64,000 bases of DNA from CAVOXO01 sp963700425 (GCA_963700425.1 CAVOXO010000002.1:62001-126000); one strand, 5' to 3'. Positions 1 through 9,699 are shown, counted from the stretch's first letter. Notes: a model not told the origin generated them from the sequence alone. Numbers and translations are program-made.

Positions 1-389
1 GTGCTGTCGCCGCGCGCGTCCTCTTCCTTCTGGACGTCGATCGTGTCGTCGATCCACGAGCGGAACAGTCGGAAAGGCGTCCCCTGCTGCTGCAGGACCG
101 TTGTGAAGAGGATCTCGCCCTCGCCGGTGTCGGCGGCGAGTCCCTCCACGGTGATCCGGGGCTCGGTGGCCCGAACCGACCCCGGGCTGTAGACGAGGTA
201 GGGCAGCGGCACGAACGCGGCCGCGGCGACGAGCGCCACCAGGATCGTGCCGGCGACCGCTGCCCGGATCGCCCGCTTGTGGCGCCTCGGGGCAACTACG
301 CTGGAGGGCTCGTGGACCTCACCGTCATGATCGGGCTCGTCGTGGTGATCGCCGGTCTGGCCGTCGTTCGCTTCACGCTCTTCGGTCAC
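1..389 (-). CDS. PDZ/Lon-like (YlbL-type) membrane protease, N-terminal part
   Basis: Partial gene that runs off the left edge; 129 codons are visible. The GTG start at 389 has a GAGG about 4 bases upstream. Residues 1-42 are hydrophilic and rich in D, E and H, residues 43-63 form one membrane helix, and the segment after it (YLVYSPGSV, then GEILFTTV near residue 92) matches the start of actinobacterial YlbL/Rv3194c-type proteins. Family knowledge: these carry a PDZ domain and a C-terminal Lon-type Ser-Lys protease domain outside the membrane; both lie beyond this window. The first 78 bases overlap an opposite-strand reading frame with stronger codon bias, so the exact start is uncertain. Confidence 0.7.
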   Translation of the reverse strand, partial: MTEEREANDGQTGDHHDEPDHDGEVHEPSSVVAPRRHKRAIRAAVAGTILVALVAAAAFVPLPYLVYSPGSVRATEPRITVEGLAADTGEGEILFTTVLQQQGTPFRLFRSWIDDTIDVQKEEDARGDS

Positions 390-632
390 GTCGCCTCGCT
401 CGATCCCGAGAGCTCGCCCCTCGGCGTGACCACGGTACCGGCCTCGACGGACCGCGCCACGTCGCCCGACGTGGTCGTTCGCCGAACCGCGACCTCCGAC
501 GTGAAGGTCGCCGGCGGAACCCGGGTCCGATCCGGCCTGTTGCTGGTCCTGGTCGCTGTCGGTGCCGGCGCCGCCATCGCCACGGTGGTCGGAGTGGCGT
601 TGATCATCGTCGGCATCTCGCTGTGGGGCTGA
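312..632 (+). CDS. Hypothetical small protein with two membrane segments
   Basis: 106 residues from a GTG start (an ATG at 327 is an alternative). I do not recognise a family. There is a hydrophobic helix near residues 4-25, a polar middle, and a second long hydrophobic segment that runs to the C-terminus and ends GISLWG. Nearly every third codon position is G or C, which is stronger coding bias than the opposite strand shows here. The start overlaps the 5' end of the divergent PDZ protease gene. A strong hairpin follows its stop, which fits a real transcription unit. The hydrophobic pattern could partly reflect acidic codons on the other strand, so confidence is moderate. Confidence 0.45.
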   Translation: MDLTVMIGLVVVIAGLAVVRFTLFGHVASLDPESSPLGVTTVPASTDRATSPDVVVRRTATSDVKVAGGTRVRSGLLLVLVAVGAGAAIATVVGVALIIVGISLWG

Positions 633-700
633 CGTCCCGAGTCGCCGAACGGGGGTGGCACCCGTTCGCTGTCCACACCCTCACCGAGTCCGAACGCGCC

Positions 701-731
701 GCACCCCCGATGCCGAGGCGATCGGGGGTGC
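701..731. terminator. Perfect 11-bp hairpin between convergent genes
   Basis: GCACCCCCGAT, a 9-base loop, then ATCGGGGGTGC. It lies between the stop of the rightward membrane protein (632) and the stop of the leftward proline-rich protein (755), so it could end transcription from both sides. There is no U-run, as is usual in high-GC actinobacteria. Confidence 0.6.
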
Positions 732-754
732 GTACGTCGACGTGTCGTGGCCGC

Positions 755-1312
755 TCAGCGACCGAAGAGGCCACGGCGAGCGGTCTGAGCCTCGCCGGAG
801 TCGGCCGACTCGCCCCCATCGGAGGGAGCCGGACCGACCGGTGAATCGGTGGCGTTGAACGGGGAATCCACCGGAGGTGCCGGAGGCGGGGGCGGAGGAG
901 GGGGCGTCGCTGCGGGGGGTGGCGGCGGCGGTGCCGGTGGCGCAGCCAACGGAGCAGGCGACGTGGGTGGGGTGGGCGGAGTCGGAGGGGGAGTGGGCGC
1001 TGCCGGTGGCGCCGATGCCGACTCGGACGTCGAGTTCGACGACCCCGACGGGGGCGGCGGAGCCATGGGGCCGGGGCCCGACGGCGAACTCGAACCGGAT
1101 CCCGATGGCGAACCCGCGACCAGGCTGGCCAGTTCGACCTTGTAGTACGGCCGCAGCTCGAACTTGACCTCTTCGAGCTTGAACATCCGCGCATTGCTGA
1201 CGTTCTGGTCGTTTCGCAGCTTCTCGACGAAGGCAACCGCCTCGTCGACGCTGTCGAACTGGTTGTAGCCGGGATTTCCGTCGGGTGTCTGGAAAATCAC
1301 CATGTGCGACAT
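755..1312 (-). CDS. Hypothetical protein with conserved N-terminus and proline-rich tail
   Basis: 185 residues. The ATG at 1312 has an AGGAG 6 bases upstream, so an upstream in-frame extension is not used. Residues 1-65 look globular (MSHMVIFQTPDGNPGYNQFD, then an E/K-rich helix and FELRPYYKVEL). From about residue 70 to 155 the protein is almost only P, A, S and G, with long proline runs, followed by an acidic stretch and a basic end (RRGLFGR). There is no signal peptide or membrane helix. Function unknown. The N-terminal part resembles a small domain that takes a field-name-like position/sequence input, but I cannot name it; the tail is probably disordered. Confidence 0.7.
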   Translation of the reverse strand: MSHMVIFQTPDGNPGYNQFDSVDEAVAFVEKLRNDQNVSNARMFKLEEVKFELRPYYKVELASLVAGSPSGSGSSSPSGPGPMAPPPPSGSSNSTSESASAPPAAPTPPPTPPTPPTSPAPLAAPPAPPPPPPAATPPPPPPPPAPPVDSPFNATDSPVGPAPSDGGESADSGEAQTARRGLFGR

Positions 1313-1363
1313 GGAAGGCTCCTCTCGGGGCGACCGGGAGAGCGTAGCGTCTACGATCCGCGC

Positions 1364-1993
1364 ATGAAAAGTCACCGTGCGGCCACTCTTCGTGGTGTGG
1401 TCGTCGCAGGGTGGCTGGATGACCACTCGACGGTCGATGCGGCCGCCGACGACGACGATCCCGAGGTGCGCGCCGCGGTCATCTCCGCATGGCAGCGCGG
1501 TGGCCGCCTGACCACGCAGCGTCTGGTTCGCGCTCTGGGCGACGACAACCCCACCGTGCGTCGCCGGGCCTGCGAGTGTGCCGCTCGCGTGGACGATCCA
1601 CCGCCCGAACTGATCGACCGCCTCGCCGGCGCAACGACCGACCCGGACCACGCGGTCGTCGACGCGAGCTGTTTCGCTCTGGGTGAGATCGCGCCCTTGC
1701 ACGCCCGCGAGGCCGTCGCCGCCCGTTCCCTCGAGGCCGTGGCGACAGGGCACGGCGACCCGCTGTGCCGGGAGTCAGCGGTGGCCGCCCTGGGGGCGAT
1801 CGGCGATCCCGACAGCATGGAGGTCGTCCTCGCCGCATGTCGCGATCGGGCGACGGTGCGCCGTCGCGCCGTCCTCGCCCTGGCCGCGTTCGAGGGCGAG
1901 GCGGTCACCGAGATGCTGAGCGTCCTGCTCGACGATCGTGACTGGCAGGTCCGTCAGGCCGCCGAGGACCTGACGGCTCCCCCCGTCGAGTGA
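1364..1993 (+). CDS. HEAT-repeat protein
   Basis: 209 residues from ATG at 1364; an in-frame start upstream would lie within the divergent neighbour's promoter. The sequence is made of about five alpha-helical HEAT/armadillo-like repeats, for example DDDPEVRAAVISAW, DDNPTVRRRACECAA, PDHAVVDASCFALGE, PLCRESAVAALGAIGDP and DRDWQVRQAAEDL. Such repeats are protein-binding scaffolds; related bacterial proteins include phycobilin-lyase-like and general HEAT_2 proteins. It has no catalytic motif. It is divergently transcribed from the proline-rich protein gene and shares a short 51-base promoter region with it. Confidence 0.75.
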   Translation: MKSHRAATLRGVVVAGWLDDHSTVDAAADDDDPEVRAAVISAWQRGGRLTTQRLVRALGDDNPTVRRRACECAARVDDPPPELIDRLAGATTDPDHAVVDASCFALGEIAPLHAREAVAARSLEAVATGHGDPLCRESAVAALGAIGDPDSMEVVLAACRDRATVRRRAVLALAAFEGEAVTEMLSVLLDDRDWQVRQAAEDLTAPPVE

Positions 1994-2007
1994 CGAAGGG
2001 GCCGTCA
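1971..2007. terminator. Imperfect hairpin between HEAT protein and livK
   Basis: TGACGGCTCCCC pairs with GGGGCCGTCA across a 15-base loop, with a 2-base bulge. It overlaps the end of the HEAT-repeat gene and precedes the stop of the convergent substrate-binding protein gene, so it could work in both directions. Confidence 0.4.
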
Positions 2008-2033
2008 GCGCCGTCGCTGCGATCCGCCGTGTG

Positions 2034-3377
2034 TCAGATACCGGCGATCTCGTTCGACATACCCTCATAGCTGATGTTGGGAGAGGCCTCGACCCACACG
2101 CCACCGGTCCTCTGGGCGATCCTCAGGTCCTCGAGGAGCCACGGGTCGTCGATCCCGTCGGTGTTGACGGCCACCTCGTCACGCTGGATACCGATGGTTC
2201 CGTCATCGATGGAGTAGATCGAGTCCATGACGTCGGCTCGGGTCACCGACCCGGCCCCTTCGAGAGCCGCACCGAAGATCGCTCCGAAGCCCCAGCCGAT
2301 CGAGCTGATCCCGCCGGTGATGTCGCCTTCCTCCATGCCGACCGACGTCGCGCCGTCGATGTACTCGATCATCCTGGGATCCTCCCGGTCGGTGGGGTTG
2401 GACGGATCGAGGGTGAACTGCGACGTGTACACGCCTTCCTGGGAATCGCCGGCGAGGCCCATCGACGTGTTCGACGAGCAGGTCACCCCGACGTAGGTGA
2501 TGGGATCCCATCCCGCGGGGATCTTGCTGAGCGACGTGGTGCACGGAACGCCGCTGATGCCGACGAAGAACACATCGGCGTTGCTGGCGGCGAGCTGTGA
2601 CACCTTCGCCTCCGTGGTGGTCTCGTTGAGGGGATTGAAGCTGGCTTCATCGGCGATGGTCATGTCCGTTCCCTCGATCTCGGACTCGATGGTGTCCTTG
2701 AAGGCCTTGCCGAGATCGTCGTCCTGATAGAGAAGGGCGATCGACGCCTCGGGGTTCTCCTCCTTCAACCAGTCGACGAAGCGCTTCGCCTCGGTGGCGT
2801 AGGAGGGCAGGCCGCCGATGTACCAGGGGTATTCGGCCGCATCGCCCCACATCGGCGAACCGGTGGCGAGCGCGATCGACGGGACGCAGTTGTCGTTCAT
2901 GTAGTCGCGGACGGCCAGGTTGTTGGCCGTACCCACCTGACCCACGATGGCGAACACGCCGTCCTGCTCGACGAGCTTCTGCACCTTGCCCGGCGTCTGC
3001 GCCGGGTCGTAGGCGTCGTCCTCCTTGACGAGCTCGATCTGATACTGCTGTCCGTCGCCGGCGGTCACACCGCCGTTGGCGTTCTGATAGTTCACCCAGG
3101 CCTCCAGGCCCGTGGTGACCTTGTCGAAGATCGCGAAGTTGCCCGTCGCCGGCCTGACGGTTCCGATCTTGATCGTGTTGCCGTCGACCCCCTGGGTCGC
3201 CTTGTACTCGATGCAGTCGTCGGTGTTGATGAGCGAGGCCGACTCACCGTCGGTCTGAGTGGTGTCGTCGCCGCCATCACCGGAATCCGATGACTCATCG
3301 TCGCGACCACAGGCGGTCATGACGAGCGCCAGCGCCGCGAACAGCGACATGATCCGAATCGGCGTGGAACGTTTCAT
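2034..3377 (-). CDS. livK: Branched-chain amino acid-type ABC substrate-binding lipoprotein
   Basis: 447 residues, intact. It starts at ATG 3377 with AGGAG 8 bases upstream. A signal peptide ends in a lipobox (VMTAC, Cys23), followed by a 25-residue D/S/T-rich linker and then a type I periplasmic-binding fold (Peripla_BP_6) with the usual opening IKIGTVRPATGNFA. It would be anchored outside the membrane and deliver ligand to the LivHM channel encoded just upstream. It is the last gene of the livGFHMK series. The ligand is not readable from sequence; branched-chain amino acids, other amides or aromatic compounds are all possible in this family. Confidence 0.85.
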   Translation of the reverse strand: MKRSTPIRIMSLFAALALVMTACGRDDESSDSGDGGDDTTQTDGESASLINTDDCIEYKATQGVDGNTIKIGTVRPATGNFAIFDKVTTGLEAWVNYQNANGGVTAGDGQQYQIELVKEDDAYDPAQTPGKVQKLVEQDGVFAIVGQVGTANNLAVRDYMNDNCVPSIALATGSPMWGDAAEYPWYIGGLPSYATEAKRFVDWLKEENPEASIALLYQDDDLGKAFKDTIESEIEGTDMTIADEASFNPLNETTTEAKVSQLAASNADVFFVGISGVPCTTSLSKIPAGWDPITYVGVTCSSNTSMGLAGDSQEGVYTSQFTLDPSNPTDREDPRMIEYIDGATSVGMEEGDITGGISSIGWGFGAIFGAALEGAGSVTRADVMDSIYSIDDGTIGIQRDEVAVNTDGIDDPWLLEDLRIAQRTGGVWVEASPNISYEGMSNEIAGI

Positions 3378-3410
3378 GGTGTGTCTCCTCGGTGGGTACC
3401 TGACAACAAC

Positions 3411-4460
3411 TTATGGGTTGGGAACGCTCGGGGTGTCGGCGATCGCGTGGGCATGTCGATCCCGACGGCGGTCGCCGATGTCCTTGATCGAACCGACCAG
3501 CCCTCCCGGTGAGACCATCACCGAGATGACCAGCAGGACGCCGAGAATGAGCGGCGTGGCCGGCTTCAGGTTCTCTGGCAGTTCAGGTGTGATGACATCG
3601 GCGAAGACACCGAGGATCACTGCTCCGACGACCGGTCCGAGCACCGTGGCCGAACCGCCGAGCACCACGGCGACGAGGAAGTAGATCGATATCAACAAGG
3701 TGAAGGATCCCGAGGCCACCCGGGAGTTGTAGAGGGCCAGCAGCGCACCACCGACTCCTGCGAGTGCCGCGCTCAGACCGAAGGTCAGGACCTTCACCGA
3801 CGCCACGTTGACGCCACTGACCTCGGCTGCGACCTCGTTGTCGCGAATCGCCACGATCGACCGTCCGACACGCGAGTTGACGATGTTGCGACTCAGCACC
3901 AGGCAGATGGCGGCGATGGCCAGGAAGAAGTAGTAGCGCCACTGGTCCGATGCCAGGCCCGTCCACTCCGGCGCCTCGAACCGCACCGGGCGCTCTCTCA
4001 TACCGCGCGATGTCTCCTGCAGGCTGGTGATCGACAGACCGGTCGACCCCCCGGTGACGTCGGAGAACTGGTCGATCAGTTGGGGGAACAACGTCGCGAG
4101 GGACAACGTCACGAGGGCCAGGTACAAGCCCCTGATCCGCAGGGCCGGAAGGCCGACCGCCACGCCCACTGCGAAGCACACCACCGCCGAGATCACGATG
4201 GCGACGACGAACGACACGCCATGGTCGTTGATGATCAGCGCCGTTGCATACGCCCCCACCCCATAGAACGCCCCGTGTCCCACCGATATCTGGCCGTTGT
4301 AGCCCGTCAGCAGGTTGAGCCCCATGGCCGCGATGGCGAGCGGGATCCACTGGGTCACCCGCGACGTCCAGAACTTGTCGAGGACATTGGGGAGGGCCAA
4401 CAGCACCACGACCAGCAGTCCGTATCCCGCCAGCTTCCATCGACCGGTGGCGTTGCTCAT
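3411..4460 (-). CDS. livM: LivM-type ABC transporter permease
   Basis: 349 residues, intact. It starts at ATG 4460, overlapping the livH stop by ATGA, with AAGGTGA upstream. It has about nine hydrophobic segments and the family hallmark GLNLLTGYNGQISVGHGAF near residue 45, then GLPALRIRGLYLALVTLSLA, both typical of LivM. It forms the membrane channel together with LivH. The C-terminus is a short basic cytoplasmic tail (DRRRDRHAH). A stop-to-start gap of 33 bases separates it from livK. Confidence 0.88.
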   Translation of the reverse strand: MSNATGRWKLAGYGLLVVVLLALPNVLDKFWTSRVTQWIPLAIAAMGLNLLTGYNGQISVGHGAFYGVGAYATALIINDHGVSFVVAIVISAVVCFAVGVAVGLPALRIRGLYLALVTLSLATLFPQLIDQFSDVTGGSTGLSITSLQETSRGMRERPVRFEAPEWTGLASDQWRYYFFLAIAAICLVLSRNIVNSRVGRSIVAIRDNEVAAEVSGVNVASVKVLTFGLSAALAGVGGALLALYNSRVASGSFTLLISIYFLVAVVLGGSATVLGPVVGAVILGVFADVITPELPENLKPATPLILGVLLVISVMVSPGGLVGSIKDIGDRRRDRHAHAIADTPSVPNP

Positions 4461-5342
4461 ACCCGTGTCACCTTCTTGGAGCCGAACAGGCCCTGAGGAC
4501 GGAATGCGAGCACCAACAGGATGAGGAGGAAGGCGGGCGCCAGCGGCATCTTCTCGACCGCGTCGACGTAGCGGGGGACGACATCGGTGAGAACCCCGAC
4601 GATGAGCCCGCCGACGACCGCCCCGACGAAGGAATCGAACCCGCCCAGGGTGATGGCGGCGAAGCCGAAGATGAGGACCAGCTGCATCAGGTTCGAATCG
4701 ACCGCGGAGATGGGCGCGGTGAACGCGCCGGCCACGGCGCCGATCGCCGCGGCGAGCCCCCACGCCATCATGAGCACCTTGTTCACCGGGATGCCGACCA
4801 ACGCGGAGGACTCCGGGTTGGAGGCGACGGCGCGCATCGCCAACCCCAGTTTCGTCCGGGTGAACAGCACCCACAACGCCAGGGCCTCGATACCGAGCAC
4901 GGCCACCGTGCCGACCTTCTGATAGGCGATCGTGACCGCCCCGATGCTGAAGGACCCCTCACCGAACAGGGGCGGCAGGATCTGCTGATCGGTACCCCAG
5001 ATGAGCTGCGCCAGGGCGTTGAACGAGAGGAACAGCCCGATGGTGACGATGACGATGGACAGCGGATTCTGGTGGGGATCGCCGAAGGGACGGATCGTGG
5101 CCTGATGCACGATGGCGCCGATGAGGAAGCCGGCGACCATGCCGAGGAGGATGGCGGCCAACAGCGGCACCCCCCGGTCGTAGAGGGTCCAGACGAAGAA
5201 CGTCGTGAACATCGCCATTTCGCCCTGCGCGAAGTTCAGCACCCCCGTCGACCGGTAGATCGACGACGAGACCGATTCCCAACATGGCGAAGATCGCTCC
5301 GTTGCCGAGCCCGATGACCACGAATTGGAAGAATTGGGACAC
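4457..5342 (-). CDS. livH: LivH-type ABC transporter permease (one frameshift as assembled)
   Basis: About 295 codons. GTG start at 5342, 1 base after the livF stop. The N-terminus MSQFFQFVVIGLGNGAIFAM and the family motif IYRSTGVLNFAQGEM are in different frames; one extra base near 5265-5272 (around GTCGTCGATCTAC) explains the shift. The rest is clean, with about eight membrane segments and the conserved AxxNPExSxLxGI loop (VASNPESSALVGIPV), the ATPase-contact region of this family. It ends in an ATGA overlap with livM. It is probably a functional gene with a sequence error. Confidence 0.85.
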
Positions 5343-5343
5343 G

Positions 5344-6052
5344 TCAGCTCCCGAGGTAGGCCCGGCGGATCGAATCGTCGTTGCGCAGCTCGTCCGCGGT
5401 GCCGGTGTTGACGATGCGCCCCGCCTCGAGCACGTAGGCCCGGGACGCGAACTCGAGCGCCAGATTGGCGTTCTGCTCGACGAGCAGAACGGCGATCGAT
5501 GTGCCCTCGACCAGGGCGGCGACGGCGTCGAAGACCTCTCGGGTCACCAGCGGCGCCAGGCCCAGTGAGGGTTCGTCGAGGAGAACCAGTCGCGGTCGGC
5601 TCATGAACGCCCGGGCGATGGCCAGCATCTGCTGTTCGCCGCCGCTCATCGAGCCGGCGGTCTGGGTCCGGCGCTCGGCCAGACGGGGGAACATGTCGTA
5701 CCAGCGAGTCGAGGTCGCTCTCGATCTCGGAATCGCGGCGGGTGAACGCACCGGCGCGCAGGTTGTCGTCGACCGTGAGATCGGCGATCGTCCCCCTTCC
5801 CTCGGGCACGTGGGCGATGCCTCGACGGACGAGAACGTCGGGACCGACCGACGTGATGTCCTCGCCGTCGAATCGGATCGATCCGTCGCAGGGAAGGAGC
5901 CCCGAGATCGCCTTGAGGGTGGTGGTCTTCCCCGCGCCGTTGGCACCCAGGATCACCGCCGCCTCCCCGGCCTCGACGGTGAAGGACAGGCCGAAGAGCG
6001 CCTGGACGATTCCGTATCCCGCAGACAGGTCCTCCACTTCGAGCAGCGCCAT
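5344..6052 (-). CDS. livF: LivF-type ABC ATPase (one frameshift as assembled)
   Basis: About 236 codons. ATG at 6052 shares a base with the livG stop (TGATG). The Walker A GANGAGKTT near residue 37 is in the first frame. After a one-base shift near 5700 (between SDLDSL and YDMFPRLAERR) the second frame carries the signature MSGGEQQ, Walker B LVLLDEPSLGLAP and the switch His region VLLVEQN. It is one of two cytoplasmic motor subunits that power LivHM. The continuous homology across the shift argues for a sequencing indel. Confidence 0.87.
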
Positions 6053-6823
6053 CAGTCGTCCTCCACCGAATCACCGAGGTACGCCGAGATCACCTGCGGA
6101 TCGGCCTGCACGTCAGCGGGAGTTCCCTCCGCGATCTTCGCACCGAGGTCCATCACCACCACCCGATCGGAGATACCCATCACCAGGCCCATGTGGTGCT
6201 CGACCAGGAGCACCGACAGCTCGAAGTCCGAGCGGAGGGTGCGGATGACGTCTCCGAGCTCGTCGACCTCGCAGTGGGTCAGACCGCTCGCCGGTTCGTC
6301 CAACAACAGCAGGCGGGGGTCGCTCATCAGCGACCGGGCCAGCTTCGATGCGTTTGAGGGTCCCGAACGGCAGTCCTTCACACGGCCGGTGGGCGACCGA
6401 CGCCAGATCGAGGCGGTCGAGGATCCCGAGCGCGCCGTGACGGACCCGCTTCTCCTGCGAGCGGAGCGGGAACCAGGCCGCCGCGGCCCAGAATCCGCCC
6501 CGGGTCTCCGACTGGGCTCCCACCATCACGTTCTCCAGCACGCTGAGGCCGGGCACGAGCGCGAGGTTCTGGAAGGTCCGAGCGATGCCGAGTGAGGCGA
6601 TCTGGTGGGGAGCCATCTTCAGAAGGTCGGCGCCGTCGAAGGTGACCGAACCCTCGGACGGTTCGTACAGCCGGCTGACGACGTTGAACAACGTCGTCTT
6701 GCCGGCGCCGTTGGGTCCGATCAGGGCGCAGATCTCGCCTTCATCGAGGCCGAAGGAGAGACCGTCGAGCGCCTGGACGCCCCCGAAACGAACCCCCACG
6801 TCCTCGACGTCCAACAGCGGCAC
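6052..6823 (-). CDS. livG: LivG-type ABC ATPase (one frameshift as assembled)
   Basis: About 257 codons. GTG start at 6823 with GGAGG 4 bases upstream. Walker A GPNGAGKTT lies near residue 36. The LivG-type signature LPFGTLKRIE is followed by LARSLMSDPRLLLLDEP in another frame, with one extra base near 6348. The long LivG insertion (WFPLRSQEKRVR) distinguishes it from LivF. It is the first gene of the liv series. The pstB stop is 82 bases upstream with no clear terminator between, so read-through from the pst operon is possible. Confidence 0.87.
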
Positions 6824-6905
6824 GTCACCTCCCCGGTTCGCAGCTGGTTGGGCGACAATAGCTGACACCCGGGTTCGGGAGTTGCGACGACGACGAATGC
6901 GGAGG

Positions 6906-7725
6906 TCAGCCGAAGCGCCCGGTGATGTAGTTCTCGGTGCGCTCGTCCAGCGGGATTGGAGAAGATTTCTGGTCGTTGCGTCGAACTCCACCAGGACGCC
7001 TTTGCCGAGCGTCGGTCTCGTCGTCGACCTCGGCGGTGAAGAACGCGGTGCGATCCGAGACCCGCGCCGCCTGCTGCATGTTGTGGGTGACGATGATGAT
7101 GGTGTACTCCGACTTGATCTCCGCCATCAGATCCTCGATCCGCGAGGTGGCGATGGGGTCGAGGGCGGAACACGGCTCGTCCATCAACAACACGTCGGGG
7201 TCGACCGCGATGGCCCGGGCGATGCAGAGCCGTCTGCTGCTGTCCGCCCGACAGCCCGAGGGCGGACTTGTCGAGGCGGTCCTTCACCTCGTCCCAGAGG
7301 GCCGCCTTGGTGAGCGACTCCTCGACGATGTCGTCGAGGCCCGACTTCTGCCCGTCAGATACGGGGCCGTAGGCCACGTTGTCGTAGATCGACTTCGGAA
7401 ACGGATTCGGCTTCTGGAAGACCATGCCGATGCGCCGCCGCACCTCGACCGGATCGACCGAGGGCGCGTAGAGATCGACTCCGTGGAACAGGAGCGACCC
7501 CTCGACCCGCGCCGTCCGATGAGGTCGTTCATGCGATTGAAGCAGCGCAGAACGGTGGTCTTGCCGCAGCCCGACGGTCCGATCAGGGCGGTGATCTCGT
7601 GTTCGTGGACCGACGGTGACGTCTCGACCGCGAGCGCGTCGCCGTAGGAGCACCGACAAGTCGCCTCGACGTCGAAGACGCATCTCGGTCGACTCTGAGG
7701 CGCCGACTCCATCGGGCGTCTCCAA
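6906..7725 (-). CDS. pstB: PstB phosphate-import ATPase (several frameshifts as assembled)
   Basis: All family landmarks are present but spread over three frames. N-terminal CVFDVE and YGDALAVE, then HEHEITALIGPSGCGKTT (Walker A) and FNRMNDLI, then VEGSLLFHGVDLY and VFQKPNPFPKSIYDNVAYGP, ALGLSGGQQQ (signature), LLMDEPCSALDPIATSRIE (Walker B) and the typical C-terminus ERTENYITGRFG. At least six one-base shifts occur, near 7680, 7650, 7620, 7515, 7235 and 6940-7005. The start is taken as ATG 7725; ATG 7712 is in another frame. PstB powers the PstCA channel for high-affinity phosphate uptake. Because every conserved block is intact, I read this as a working gene in poor-quality sequence. Confidence 0.85.
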
Positions 7726-7804
7726 GTTCTCCGGGTTGTGTGGCCGAGCCGGTCACCGATACGTCCGATGTGGGACACTTGTGGGAAATCGTCACCGACA
7801 CGAC

Positions 7805-8753
7805 CTACCTCCGCTTTTCGAATCGGTGCCGCAGGATCACGGCAATCGAGTTCAACAACAGGACGAAGACGAGCAGCACGATGATGGCAGCTGCGGACGC
7901 CTGATGGAACTCCTCTTGTGGTCGACCCACCCACGACGTGATCAACGACGGCATCGCGGTGAATCCGCCACTCAACGCATCGACGTCCCAGGGAGCGGGC
8001 GAGTTGCTCGAGGATATCCGGTGGCGGCGCCGATCAGCAGCAGCGGCGCCGCCTCACCGACGGCACGGGAAAGGGACAGCAGCGTGCCGGTGAGGATGCC
8101 GGGCGGCGGCGTAGGGCATCACCTGGGTCTTGATGACCTCCCAGTGCGTGGCTCCTACTCCGTAGGCGCCTTCGCGCAGCGGTTGCGGAACGGCCCGAAT
8201 GGCTTCCGATGGAGGTGATGACGATCACCGGAACCACCAGGACGGCCAGCGTGAGACCGGCGGAGATGACCGACGAACCGCCGGTGACCCCGCTCAATGC
8301 CCGGACGAACACGGCCAGGCCCAGGAGGCCGTACACCACCGACGGGACGCCGGCAAGGTTGCGGATGTTGAGTTCGATGAAGCTGGTGAGCCGATTCTTG
8401 GGCGCGTACTCCTCGAGATAGATCGCAGCGCCGATGCCGGACGGGAAAGGCGACGAGATGACGAAAACCGCGATCCACATGGTTCCCCAGAGCCCCTGCG
8501 CGACCCCGACCCGAGCCGGGTTGGAGCTCATCGGATACGTCAGGAAGTCGGTGCCACGGGACGACAGCACCGAGGAGCCGTCGTGAGGACGTCGATGAGC
8601 AGCACGGCCAGGATGGCCAGCGAGAAGACCATGCACGGCCACGAGAGCCCAGCTGGAACGCCTGGCCGGTCCAGTCCCTTCGACGCGACGTGAGCGACGC
8701 GGCCACTGCGTTGACGCCGTCGAATCGACCATCCGGTGACAGAATGGACCCAT
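7805..8753 (-). CDS. pstA: PstA phosphate permease (several frameshifts as assembled)
   Basis: ATG at 8753 overlaps the pstC stop (TGATG). Recognisable blocks in three frames: LAILAVLLIDVLT (first helix), GLWGTMWIAVFVIS, FPSGIGAAIYLEEYAP, NIRNLAGVPSVVYGLLGL (the Pst permease loop), GGSSVISAGLTLAVLVVPVI, THWEVIKTQV in the C-terminal half, and the closing SIAVILRHRFEKRR before the stop at 7805. There are at least five one-base shifts. PstA pairs with PstC to form the phosphate channel. Confidence 0.8.
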
Positions 8754-9699
8754 CAGTAGATCTCCCGGATCTTGCGCGACGAACCGGTTGCCGATGATGT
8801 TGAGAACCATGGTGAAGGCGAACAGCAGAAGACCCACGAAGAACAGACTCTGCACCGCCAGACCGGCACCGGCCACGTTGTCGGTGCCCGATGCCAGCGG
8901 ACGCCATCGCCGCGGTCATGGTGAGACTCGCGTCGAGTGGGTTGTGGCTGTATAGGTCGCCTGGTCGGCCGCACCTCCGGCGATGAAGACCACCATGGTC
9001 TCGCCTAGGGCCCGCGAGATGGCGATGATGAACGCCGCGACCAGCCCGGACACCGAGCCGGCAGCACGACCCTGACGGGTGGTGGTCATCTTGCGCGCCC
9101 CCAGTCCGGCCGACGCCTCGCGCAGCGACGAGCGGAACCGACCTCATGGCGTCCTCCGAGATGGACGCCACCAGAGGGATGGTCAGGATCCCCACGCCGA
9201 TACCGGCCGCGGCCATCGATCCGGCGCGCCGATCAGTGAACTACCCCACGATGTTGGGGGCGATCCACAAGAGGGCGAAGAACCCGAGGACCACGCTGGG
9301 AATGCCGGCGAGTATCTCCAGGATCGGCTTGAGGATCGATCGGGCCCGGGCCGAACTGCGTACTCCGAGAGGTAGATCGCTGCGCCGAGGCCCACCGGGA
9401 CTCGCGACCAGCATGGCGATTCCGGTCACGATGAACGACGCCATCATGATCGTCTTCAGCGAGAACTGGCCGCCGGCAAGCCGGGGGGCCCAGTTGTCGC
9501 CGCCGAGGCGGGACCATTCGACCTGAGAGATGAAGGTCCATGCCTCCGAGAAGAGGCTCCAGACGATCGCAGCGCTCACCACGACGGTCGCCAGCGCGGT
9601 GAGCGAGGAAGATCGCTGGATGCCCCTGCTCACGCCGGTGGCGAGCGGGGGGTCCGGCGAGATCCTCGGCGGTGAGTGCGTCACAGTAGCGACGCTCAT
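8753..9699 (-). CDS. pstC: PstC phosphate permease (several frameshifts as assembled)
   Basis: The N-terminus is clean from ATG 9699: a cytoplasmic segment, a helix ALATVVVSAAIVWSLFSEAW, the periplasmic part with WSRLGGDNWAPRLAGGQFSL, then KTIMMASFIVTGIAML, the permease motif LEILAGIPSVVLGFFALLW, and later LFFVGLLLFAFTMVLNIIG and the typical end RKIREIY. Shifts occur from about 9395 onward. The start is 30 bases after the pstS stop, so the two are co-transcribed. It forms the membrane channel with PstA. Confidence 0.8.

Noticed and set aside
841..1145. Rightward glycine-rich open frame
   Set aside because: It is the reverse strand of the proline codons of the 755-1312 gene.
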